Source: Paenibacillus solani
GTDB lineage: Bacteria; Bacillota; Bacilli; Paenibacillales; Paenibacillaceae
Reading direction: 5' to 3'
Assembly (NCBI RefSeq): GCF_001277345.1
Contig: NZ_LIUT01000001.1
Location: 638,448-702,447 of the forward strand
Length of the DNA: 64,000 nucleotides
Position numbers and translations under genes: made by a program
Shown here: one piece after another, positions 56,780-64,000 of the stretch
How the letters are laid out: each line of letters starts with the position of its first letter
Numbering within the stretch: the first letter of the stretch is position 1
The notes under the pieces: generated by a model
Told to the model about the DNA's origin: nothing
Databases searched by the model: none
What the model saw: only the letters and a program-made list of their open reading frames with translations

Positions 56780-57511
56780 ATGGGAGCTTCTTATCCGAAG
56801 CGCTTCAAATTGAGTTTCACAAACTGGGATTATCTTATTACCGGAGTGGCTGTTGTGTTTTTTCCGCTGGCTATTGTGCTCGCGGCTATTCGGGTGCTGG
56901 TCACCCATCGGCATAATAGTTGCAAGGGAAGGAATAATCGGCTTTTTGGCTGGGTGCTGATAATTACTTATGGGGTCATAGAATTTCTAATGATTATTGC
57001 AACGATAGAAGATGGGGATGTGGAAGGCCTCTATTCAGCTTCCTTCGTATTTGGAATTATCATACTGATTCCGGCTATCATCATGCTGCTGATTGCCAGA
57101 AAAGAAGACAAGAAATTTAGCGGTTTGCTGCAATTCTATATCAATGCCATTACGCAAAAAGGTCTGCTCCGCATTGACTATATCGCTCAGGAGGCAAGGC
57201 TAACAGAAGAACATGCCATTCGTGATATAACGTTCATGTTCGAAAAGCGTATACTCCCGAATGGAAGGATTGAAGACGGGATGGTGATTATACCATCCAT
57301 GAGTAGAAGAACAGAATCCCCTAACCAGGGAGAGTTTGTTTCGCGTAGAGGCCAACAAGTTCAGTATTCTTTAGGCACTGAATCCACACTTCGGGATCTA
57401 GCTGATTCAGCTCCGAAGTCTGTGGAGTGTCCCGGTTGCGGGGCCAGGACGGTGGTTGCGCAGGTTGAGGGGAAAGAATGCGAGTATTGCGGTACCGTGA
57501 TCGTTGCTTAA
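56780..57511 (+). CDS. Membrane protein with a C-terminal zinc ribbon, paralogue A
   Basis: The 243 residues have three membrane helices (about 15-40, 52-74, 82-106), a cytosolic region with a winged-helix-like stretch (GLLRIDYIAQEARLTEEHAIRDITFMFEKRILPNG, about 125-160) and a final zinc ribbon CPGC-x13-CEYC. GAGGGGA precedes the ATG. The next gene is a clear paralogue: WDY..TG/DYF..GF at the first helix, HRHN/RHHP, GRNxRLxGW and the ribbon all align. Not recognised as a named family. Confidence 0.8.
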   Translation: MGASYPKRFKLSFTNWDYLITGVAVVFFPLAIVLAAIRVLVTHRHNSCKGRNNRLFGWVLIITYGVIEFLMIIATIEDGDVEGLYSASFVFGIIILIPAIIMLLIARKEDKKFSGLLQFYINAITQKGLLRIDYIAQEARLTEEHAIRDITFMFEKRILPNGRIEDGMVIIPSMSRRTESPNQGEFVSRRGQQVQYSLGTESTLRDLADSAPKSVECPGCGARTVVAQVEGKECEYCGTVIVA

Positions 57512-57551
57512 CATGTGAAATTCATAGTAAACCAGACTAGGAGACCTTTGC

Positions 57552-58205
57552 ATGAGTGTTCCGTCAAAGCGTTATAGAGTACAATTTTCCCGCTTCGATT
57601 ATTTTATTATTGGATTCACGTATGTGTTTTTTCCATTGGCACTGATGATCGCGGCATTTCGTATCCTGCCTACGCAACGACATCATCCTTATCAAGGGAG
57701 AAACATGAGGCTGGTCGGCTGGTCACTGTTCGGCTCTTACATCATTTGCTTCATAATCTTTTTACTGGCGATCGAAACCAGTGAAGAATTTCTAAATGAT
57801 AATCTAACATTGGCGTTGTGCTTATTAGTTCCCGCGATCGGTTGTCTAGTCGCTGCTGATCTGGCAGACAAGAAATTTCAGAAACTCATGGGAGTTTACA
57901 AGGAGTCAGTCTTGCAGCAGCGCTTGGTTTATATTGAGCATATTGCGTTTGCTGCGCATCAGTCTCCGGCTCATGTGACCCGGGATTTGAATTTTATGAT
58001 GAAGGAACGCATGCTTCCGTATGGAGAGATTGTGAATGGTGAGCTGATCATCAGGTCATTGCATAGAGAGCCGGTAACACCCCTTGAGAATCAAGAAGAT
58101 ATCGAGGTGCAGTCGGTAGAATGCTCCAGCTGCGGTGCCAGAACTGTAATCTCACGGAATGAAGAAAAAGAGTGCGAGTACTGCGGCACGATGATTGTTG
58201 CTTAA
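57552..58205 (+). CDS. Membrane protein with a C-terminal zinc ribbon, paralogue B
   Basis: The 217 residues have the same plan as the preceding gene: three membrane helices near the start, a helix-turn-helix-like cytosolic part (RLVYIEHIAFAAHQSPAHVTRDLNFMMKERMLPYG) and the ribbon CSSC-x13-CEYC, ending CGTMIVA against CGTVIVA in its partner. It is about 25 residues shorter, mainly in the linker before the ribbon. AGGAGACC precedes the ATG. The pair looks like an old tandem duplication kept as two subunits. A terminator ends the four-gene cluster. Confidence 0.8.
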   Translation: MSVPSKRYRVQFSRFDYFIIGFTYVFFPLALMIAAFRILPTQRHHPYQGRNMRLVGWSLFGSYIICFIIFLLAIETSEEFLNDNLTLALCLLVPAIGCLVAADLADKKFQKLMGVYKESVLQQRLVYIEHIAFAAHQSPAHVTRDLNFMMKERMLPYGEIVNGELIIRSLHREPVTPLENQEDIEVQSVECSSCGARTVISRNEEKECEYCGTMIVA

Positions 58206-58245
58206 ATAGCAGTGAGCTTTAAAGGCATTTATGATTGTTCTATGG

Positions 58246-58276
58246 GGCAGTCTTCGAATACCGGAGGCTGCCTTTT
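58246..58276 (+). terminator. Terminator of the SPFH/zinc-ribbon cluster
   Basis: GGCAGTCTTC/GGAGGCTGCC (10 bp with wobbles) is followed by TTTTC. Confidence 0.75.
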
Positions 58277-58399
58277 CATGCGATTGCACGCGAATATTAG
58301 AGTTAATAACGATGAGTTCTGTTGGGAATTGCGATATAGTATAGACAGTAGGATTGTACGGGACCATTTGGATTTGATAAAAAACAGGACATTTATGTA

Positions 58400-58428
58400 T
58401 TGCCCTCACTTCATATATCCAGTATAAT
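58400..58428 (+). promoter_or_regulatory. Sigma-A promoter of the pheB-hom-thr-pheA run
   Basis: TTGCCC (58400-58405) and TATAAT (58423-58428) are 17 bases apart, about 40 bases before the pheB start. Confidence 0.85.
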
Positions 58429-58470
58429 GTCCACTATACGAATACAGTAGTCTTTGAGGAGAGGACGTTT

Positions 58471-58908
58471 GTGAAGGAACGCTACTATCTGGTTCGGGAA
58501 GACATCCTTCCCGAAGCTGTAGTTAAAACGATGCAAGTGAAAAAGTTGCTGGCATCGGGAGACGTGAGAACGGTCCATGAAGCCGTTGAGCAGGTCGGAC
58601 TTAGCCGCAGTGCTTTTTATAAGTACAAAGATGGTATACACCCCATCAATCAACTTGAGCGTGATGAAATCGTAACGATTTCTATCGATATGGAGCATCG
58701 TTCCGGCATGCTGTCCGAGGTGCTCGGACAAGTGGCTGGCGAGGGCGGTAATGTGCTTACCATCCATCAGAGTATTCCGCTGCAAGGCATCGCAAATGTT
58801 GTGATCTCAGTGGAAGTCTCCCGGCTTAATGAGGAGCTGGATGATCTGCTCGATGGATTGAGGCGAATAACCGGAGTTCGAAAAGTGCAGATGATAGGGC
58901 AAGGATAA
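58471..58908 (+). CDS. pheB: ACT domain-containing protein PheB
   Basis: The 145 residues have an N-terminal helix-turn-helix-like part (VHEAVEQVGLSRSAFYKYKDGI) and a C-terminal ACT domain (VTISIDMEHRSGMLSEVLGQVAGEGGNVLTIHQSIP, about 68-145), the ligand-binding fold that usually senses amino acids. It starts with GTG behind GAGGAGAGG. In B. subtilis pheB lies between obg and pheA; here hom-thrC-thrB separates it from pheA. The role is probably regulatory. Confidence 0.93.
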   Translation: MKERYYLVREDILPEAVVKTMQVKKLLASGDVRTVHEAVEQVGLSRSAFYKYKDGIHPINQLERDEIVTISIDMEHRSGMLSEVLGQVAGEGGNVLTIHQSIPLQGIANVVISVEVSRLNEELDDLLDGLRRITGVRKVQMIGQG

Positions 58909-58964
58909 TAAATAAAAATCAGATAATGATATCCATTTGATAGGATACAGGAGGTAGTATATTA

Positions 58965-60251
58965 ATGAAACCGGTCAAAGTAGGATTGTTAGGATTAGGA
59001 ACCGTGGGAACTGGGGTTGTTCGCATCGTAGAGGGGCACCAAGAGGATTTGAGCAGTCAGGTTGGTTCGCCGATTACGATCGAGCGTATCGCGGTAAAGC
59101 ATTTGGAGAAATATCGTAGTGTTAATGTTGATCAGAGCAAGTTGACGGAAGATCCATGGGCGGTCATCCGTGACCCGGAGATTGACGTCATCGTGGAAGT
59201 GATGGGCGGGATTGAGCAGACGAAAACCTACATTCTTGAGGCGCTTGAACGCGGCAAGCATATCATCACCGCCAATAAGGATCTGATGGCCCTGCATGGT
59301 GCCGAAATATTGGCTAAGGCACAAGAGAAACAGTGTGATGTATTCTATGAGGCTAGCGTTGCTGGCGGCATTCCTATAATTCGGACGCTCATTGAAGGAT
59401 TCTCATCGGATCGTATCATGAAAATCATGGGGATCGTGAATGGTACGACCAACTTTATTCTTACCAAAATGAGTCAGGAAGGCGCCTCTTATGAGGATGT
59501 ATTGGCAGAAGCTCAACAGCTGGGATACGCAGAAGCTGATCCGACCTCTGATGTGGAAGGATTAGATGCGGCCCGCAAAATGGCGATACTTGGTACGCTG
59601 GGCTTTCGCTCTAATGTCGAGCTGCAGGATGTTTCTGTTAAGGGAATCTCGCAAGTATCCAAAGAGGACATTGCCTATGCTAAGCGCTTAGGCTATGAAA
59701 TGAAGCTTCTTGGCATCGCTGAGCGCGATGACGATGAATTTAGCATTAGCGTACAGCCTACGATGGTCCGCCAAGGACATCCGATCGCATCCGTAAATGG
59801 CGTGTTTAACGCGGTTTACGTATATGGAGAGGCTGTCGGCGAAACGATGTTTTATGGAGCAGGCGCCGGAGAAATGCCAACCGCTACATCCGTAGTCGCT
59901 GATCTGGTCGCCATCATCAAGAATATGAAGCTGGGCGTTAACGGCCTCAAAGCCATCGTTCCCTACAAGCCGAAGAAGCTCAAAACAGATGAACAAATCA
60001 TGTACAAGAACTTCATACTGCTTCATGTGGATGATAAAGCGGGTGTGCTTGCCCAGATTACCCAGGTGTTTGCCCAATATCAAGTCAGCTTGGAATCTGT
60101 AGTTCAACAGCCGAATGAGCATAATCCGGATGCGGAAATTATCATCGTCACACACCATGCGAGCAAAGCCAGTATGGATGAAGTTCTGAATCATTTTGAG
60201 GGCATGGAAGTTATTCGGCGGATTAAGAGTGTTTACCGTGTTGAAGGATAA
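58965..60251 (+). CDS. hom: Homoserine dehydrogenase
   Basis: Reduces aspartate semialdehyde to homoserine, the branch point to threonine and methionine. The 428 residues have the NAD(P)-binding GLLGLGTVGTGVV at 8-20, the catalytic-domain segments ANKDLMALHG and NGTTNFILTKM, and a C-terminal ACT domain (about 350-428, LHVDDKAGVLAQITQVFAQYQ), which points to feedback control by threonine. AGGAGGTAG precedes the ATG. Confidence 0.97.
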   Translation: MKPVKVGLLGLGTVGTGVVRIVEGHQEDLSSQVGSPITIERIAVKHLEKYRSVNVDQSKLTEDPWAVIRDPEIDVIVEVMGGIEQTKTYILEALERGKHIITANKDLMALHGAEILAKAQEKQCDVFYEASVAGGIPIIRTLIEGFSSDRIMKIMGIVNGTTNFILTKMSQEGASYEDVLAEAQQLGYAEADPTSDVEGLDAARKMAILGTLGFRSNVELQDVSVKGISQVSKEDIAYAKRLGYEMKLLGIAERDDDEFSISVQPTMVRQGHPIASVNGVFNAVYVYGEAVGETMFYGAGAGEMPTATSVVADLVAIIKNMKLGVNGLKAIVPYKPKKLKTDEQIMYKNFILLHVDDKAGVLAQITQVFAQYQVSLESVVQQPNEHNPDAEIIIVTHHASKASMDEVLNHFEGMEVIRRIKSVYRVEG

Positions 60252-60332
60252 GGAGTTTTGATCCGTTTCCATAAAACAGATTGTATTATGACATTATTTA
60301 TAATTCTTGATTAGAAAAGGAGAACATGAGAG

Positions 60333-61406
60333 ATGCCATATGAAGGATTGATTCAAACCTATAGAGAATACCTGCCGGTTAATGAGAACACCCCGCTTCT
60401 AACTCTTAAAGAGGGAAATACCCCTCTAATCAGAGCAGTTAATCTGTCGGAGGAGCTGGGGATTGATCTGCATTTTAAATTCGAAGGACTTAATCCTACA
60501 GGTTCCTTTAAAGACCGTGGTATGGTAATGGCTGTTGCAAAAGCAATGGAAGAAGGAAGCCGTACGATTATGTGCGCCTCCACAGGGAATACTTCTGCAG
60601 CTGCAGCTGCTTACGCTGCTCGCGGTGGACTTAATTGCATCGTGATCATCCCGAACAATAATATTGCCCTAGGCAAGCTTGCTCAAGCGATGATTTATGG
60701 CGCCAAGGTTATTGCGATTGAAGGCAACTTCGACCGCGCGCTGGAAATCGTTCGTGAGATTACGGCCAAACATCCGATTTCGTTGGTGAACTCGGTGAAT
60801 CCTTATCGAATTGAAGGCCAGAAAACGGCTGCATTTGAGGTCGTGGACCAGCTTGGAAAAGCTCCGGACGTACTGGCTATTCCGGTCGGCAATGCGGGGA
60901 ATATCTCTGCTTACTGGAAAGGATTTAAAGAGTACCATGCAGCTGGCAAAGCTTCCTCTTTACCTAAAATGCTTGGATTTGAGGCGGAAGGCGCAATGGC
61001 GATCGTTAAGGGAGAGCCTATTCCGAATCCTGAAACCGTGGCAACAGCTATCCGTATCGGGAACCCGGCGAGCTGGAAAACAGCCGTAGCCGCCGCAGAG
61101 GAATCCGGTGGGCAGATTAACTATGTCACAGATGAAGAAATTCTGGCTGCTTACCGCAAAATTGCTTCCCGTGAGGGAATTTTTGCCGAGCCAGGATCGG
61201 CTGCCTCGATTGCAGGTGTATATAAAATGAAGCGCGAAGGATATTTTAAAGGTGGGGAATCCGTGGTTTGTGTATTGACAGGACACGGTCTGAAAGACCC
61301 TAATATCGCCATTTCTACCGTGAATGCAGAACCACTTGTTGTATCTGATACAGAATCAGCAGTAATGGACGCTATTGCCAAGCTTGAAGGGACTGCCCAG
61401 GTATGA
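60333..61406 (+). CDS. thrC: Threonine synthase
   Basis: PLP enzyme that turns phosphohomoserine into threonine. The 357 residues carry the PLP Lys in GSFKDRG (about residue 60) and the phosphate-binding [10 protein letters not shown]. The length fits the short Bacillus class. AAAGGAGA precedes the ATG. Its TGA overlaps the thrB ATG. Confidence 0.97.
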   Translation: MPYEGLIQTYREYLPVNENTPLLTLKEGNTPLIRAVNLSEELGIDLHFKFEGLNPTGSFKDRGMVMAVAKAMEEGSRTIMCASTGNTSAAAAAYAARGGLNCIVIIPNNNIALGKLAQAMIYGAKVIAIEGNFDRALEIVREITAKHPISLVNSVNPYRIEGQKTAAFEVVDQLGKAPDVLAIPVGNAGNISAYWKGFKEYHAAGKASSLPKMLGFEAEGAMAIVKGEPIPNPETVATAIRIGNPASWKTAVAAAEESGGQINYVTDEEILAAYRKIASREGIFAEPGSAASIAGVYKMKREGYFKGGESVVCVLTGHGLKDPNIAISTVNAEPLVVSDTESAVMDAIAKLEGTAQV

Positions 61407-62371
61407 GTTTGTCCCAAGGTGTTCGGGTGAAGGTTCCGGCCAGTACAGCTAATTTGGGACCCGGATTCGATACGCTCGGCATGGCATTGTCTCTGTATTC
61501 ATGGATTGAGATGAAAGCATCGGAGAGAACCGTATTCCATCTTCATGGCGATGAGATGGGCGGTCTGCCGAAGGATAAGAGCAACCTGATTTATAAGGTG
61601 GCCCAGATGGTATTTGAAGAAGCGGGACAAGCCGTACCGGAGCTCGAGATTTCCATGTATTCCGAGATTCCGCTTACCCGCGGTCTTGGCAGCAGTGCAT
61701 CGGCGATTGTTGGCGCGCTGGCGGCAGCCAACGCTCTGATCGGTTCGCCACTGCCGGATTCCAAGCTTTTTGATATGGCGACCAATCTTGAGAAGCATCC
61801 GGATAATGTGGGGGCTTCTTTATTCGGCGGCATTATTACAGCTGTATGGGATGGTACCCATGCAGATTATATGCGCATTGAACCTCCAGCTAATCTCGGA
61901 ACGCTTGTGGTCATCCCTCATTTTGAGCTGGCGACATCCAAAGCAAGAGAAGCGCTGCCAGCCCAGGTCAGTTTAGCCGATGCTGTATATAATATTAGTC
62001 GGTCCTCCTTAATGGCCGCCGCGCTTTCGGCAGGCAGACTGGACTTGATTCGAACTGCAATGAAAGATCGGGTTCATCAGCCATACCGGGCGCCGCTTGT
62101 GCCGGGGATGTCCAAGATTTTGGACGAAGCGCCTGACCACGGAGCACTCGGCATCGCGCTTAGTGGAGCGGGCCCGGCGATGATTGCGCTTGTAGACCGG
62201 GATGAACCGCGGGTACAAGAATTGAGCGCGTATCTGGTGGAGACAATGAAGGCGGAAGGAATCGTGTCTTCGTGCTACTCATTGAATCCGGTGGCTGAAG
62301 GTGTCCAACTCTTGGATGATATCAATAACAGATCTTTTTTGGATATGATTAGAGGGGAAGTTACTGCATGA
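61403..62371 (+). CDS. thrB: Homoserine kinase
   Basis: GHMP-family kinase that phosphorylates homoserine, the substrate of ThrC. The 322 residues show [15 protein letters not shown] at 9-23 and the ATP loop [14 protein letters not shown]. It overlaps both thrC and pheA by four bases (ATGA), so the three are translationally coupled. Confidence 0.97.
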   Translation: MSLSQGVRVKVPASTANLGPGFDTLGMALSLYSWIEMKASERTVFHLHGDEMGGLPKDKSNLIYKVAQMVFEEAGQAVPELEISMYSEIPLTRGLGSSASAIVGALAAANALIGSPLPDSKLFDMATNLEKHPDNVGASLFGGIITAVWDGTHADYMRIEPPANLGTLVVIPHFELATSKAREALPAQVSLADAVYNISRSSLMAAALSAGRLDLIRTAMKDRVHQPYRAPLVPGMSKILDEAPDHGALGIALSGAGPAMIALVDRDEPRVQELSAYLVETMKAEGIVSSCYSLNPVAEGVQLLDDINNRSFLDMIRGEVTA

Positions 62372-63255
62372 AAAAAATAGCCTTGTTGCCCTCAGGATCG
62401 GTATCTCATGAAGCGATACTTTATCTTCTTAACGGTGAGCCAGTGGAGTTTGTACACCACAAACTGATCTCTGATGTATTTATGTCTACAGTTGAAGGAA
62501 AAAGCGATTATAGTGTAATCCCGATTGAGAATACCATCGAAGGTTCAGTCAGTCTGCATATGGATTGGCTGGTCAATGAAGTGGATCTGCCGATGCAGGC
62601 GGAGTGGGTTTACCCTTCTATTCAGAACCTGATCGGGAATGCTGCCGAATTCCGTTCAAGTGACGGAACGATGGATTACAGTAAAATCAAAAAGATCTGG
62701 TCTCACCAGGTTGCAACAGCCCAGTGCCGTCAGTTCCTTGCGAAGGCTGCGCCGCAGGCTGAGTTAGAACAAGTGGGCAGCACCTCCGAAGGTGTTAAAA
62801 TCGTCAAGGAGAATCCAGGTCAGGGTTGGGCGGCAATCGGGACTTCACTTGGTGCGGCTACTCACGGCTTAAATGTACTTGCTGAGCGTATTACCGATCA
62901 TGATAACAATTACACCCGATTTGTGCTGATCGGACGTGAGCCGATTTCAGTTAATCGTTCGCCGGAACAGATTAAGACCAGCATTCTAGTGACGCTGCCG
63001 GAGGACGTGCCGGGGGCGCTGCATCAGGTGCTTTCCGCTTTTGCTTGGCGGCGCCTGAACCTGTCACGAATCGAATCCCGTCCGACGAAGAAGAAGCTCG
63101 GTAACTACTATTTTTATATTGATGTGCTGGCTGCCGCGGATTCTGTTTTATTGGTCGCCGCTATGGGTGAGATCGAAGCGCTGGGATGTTTGGTTCGTGT
63201 GCTGGGTTCTTATCCCGGTTATGCATACGAAAGCGAGAAATTGGAGGTTAAGTAA
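62368..63255 (+). CDS. pheA: Prephenate dehydratase
   Basis: Converts prephenate to phenylpyruvate in phenylalanine synthesis. The 295 residues have the catalytic domain (VIPIENTIEGSVSLHMDWL, and KIWSHQVATAQCRQFL) and a C-terminal ACT domain with the phenylalanine-binding GALHQVLSAF and ESRP motifs. It is monofunctional, with no chorismate mutase part. It overlaps thrB and is followed by ilvE with no gap. Confidence 0.97.
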   Translation: MKKIALLPSGSVSHEAILYLLNGEPVEFVHHKLISDVFMSTVEGKSDYSVIPIENTIEGSVSLHMDWLVNEVDLPMQAEWVYPSIQNLIGNAAEFRSSDGTMDYSKIKKIWSHQVATAQCRQFLAKAAPQAELEQVGSTSEGVKIVKENPGQGWAAIGTSLGAATHGLNVLAERITDHDNNYTRFVLIGREPISVNRSPEQIKTSILVTLPEDVPGALHQVLSAFAWRRLNLSRIESRPTKKKLGNYYFYIDVLAAADSVLLVAAMGEIEALGCLVRVLGSYPGYAYESEKLEVK

Positions 63256-64000
63256 ATGTCAGAGCAATGGATCTATCTTGATGGAGAATTGGTCACAAAA
63301 GAGAATGCTAAAGTATCCGTGTTTGATCATGGATTTCTGTATGGGGACGGCATATTCGAAGGTATTCGGATATATAACGGCAATATCTTTAAGTGCAAGG
63401 AACACTTGGACCGGCTTTACGACTCCGCCAAGTCCATCGATTTAGTTATTCCTCTGGCTTACGAAGAGCTGCTGGAGGCTATGGCCGAAACCATTCGACG
63501 CAACGATATGCGAAACGGATACATCCGTATTGTAGTATCCCGTGGTGCCGGTAACTTGGGACTGGATCCGCGGCGTTGTCCTAAACCAACCGTATTGATC
63601 ATCGTGGAACAGTTGGCGATTTATTCTGAAGAGGCGTATTTAAATGGATTAAAGGCCGTATCCGTAGCTCAGCGTCGTAATATACCGGATGCGCTTAATC
63701 CGAAAATCAAATCCTTGAACTACTTGAACAATATCCTTGTGAAAATCCAATCCAACTTTGCGGGAGCGGATGAAGCGATCATGATGAACGCACAAGGCTA
63801 TGTGACGGAAGGCTCGGGGGACAACATTTTTATCGTAAAAAATGGTGTGGTCACCACGCCTCCATGCTATCTTGGTGCACTTGAAGGCATTACACGTCAA
63901 GCCATTATTGATTTATGCGACAAACTTGGCATTAAACTGAAGGAAGAGCCTTTTAGCATGCATGATGTATATATTGCGGACGAAGTCTTTTTTACGGGGA
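63256..64000 (+). CDS. ilvE: Branched-chain amino acid aminotransferase, 3' end cut by the window
   Basis: PLP class IV aminotransferase for valine, leucine and isoleucine. The visible 248 codons begin MSEQWIYLDGELVTKENAKV and include FDHGFLYGDGIFEGIR, the PLP Lys in PKIKSLNYLNN and the EGSGDNIFIV motif. The usual length is about 290-300, so some 45 residues lie beyond the edge. TTGGAGG precedes the ATG, which follows the pheA stop directly. It may open an ilv-leu operon outside the window. Confidence 0.95.
   Translation, partial: MSEQWIYLDGELVTKENAKVSVFDHGFLYGDGIFEGIRIYNGNIFKCKEHLDRLYDSAKSIDLVIPLAYEELLEAMAETIRRNDMRNGYIRIVVSRGAGNLGLDPRRCPKPTVLIIVEQLAIYSEEAYLNGLKAVSVAQRRNIPDALNPKIKSLNYLNNILVKIQSNFAGADEAIMMNAQGYVTEGSGDNIFIVKNGVVTTPPCYLGALEGITRQAIIDLCDKLGIKLKEEPFSMHDVYIADEVFFTG

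Overview
The window reads as chromosomal DNA of an endospore-forming Bacillota, most likely a Paenibacillus. The basis is five sporulation genes (spoVID, spoIIB, spoIVFA, spoIVFB, spo0B), the Bacillus-type order tig/clpX/lonB/lon/engB/hemAXC(D)BL/spoVID/valS/folC/.../mreBCD/minCD/spoIVFAB/rplU-prp-rpmA/spo0B/obg/pheB-pheA, T-box control of aminoacyl-tRNA synthetases, and Paenibacillus-like departures from B. subtilis: an RNase E/G gene before rplU, a CobA-HemD fusion, and hom-thrC-thrB between pheB and pheA. Both edges cut a gene (asnB on the left, ilvE on the right).

Region 1 (1-11000) is the accessory part. It holds asnB, small unknown genes, a T-box-controlled argS, a methyltransferase, an EamA transporter, a GNAT acetyltransferase and a secreted copper-amine-oxidase-N-domain protein, then a decayed IS3-type transposase. 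Two identical tRNA-Arg(UCU) genes lie in inverted orientation at its ends. Each has a terminator and then two copies of a roughly 95-base repeat. The repeat is closed by GTCCC/GGGAC, the same bases as the tRNA acceptor stem, and holds three hairpins, so on paper it folds like a tRNA cloverleaf. This inverted tRNA/repeat pair around argS is the most unusual feature of the window.

Region 2 (11000-24000) is protein quality control and housekeeping: a conserved unknown gene that appears to use an AUC start codon, trigger factor, ClpP, ClpX, IspG, LonB, LonA, EngB, an unknown protein, and SpeD behind a structured leader. Region 3 (24000-34400) is the heme operon hemA-hemX-sirC-hemC-cobA/hemD-hemB-hemL. 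It runs from glutamyl-tRNA to uroporphyrinogen III and also encodes the siroheme branch. A pseudouridine synthase and spoVID follow.

Region 4 (34400-54400) carries T-box-valS, folC, murC, a SpoIIB-type SPOR protein, maf, radC, mreBCD, minCD, spoIVFAB, rng, the L21 leader with rplU-prp-rpmA, spo0B and obg. Cell shape, septum placement, sporulation signalling and ribosome assembly are interleaved here. Region 5 (54685-58205) is a four-gene membrane cluster: an SPFH protein with five tandem zinc ribbons, a membrane/coiled-coil protein, and two paralogous membrane proteins each ending in a zinc ribbon. It resembles the ydjG/H/I genes of B. subtilis but has no pspA here, and it is the best candidate for a little-described system. 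Region 6 (58400-64000) is amino-acid biosynthesis: pheB, hom, thrC, thrB, pheA, ilvE.
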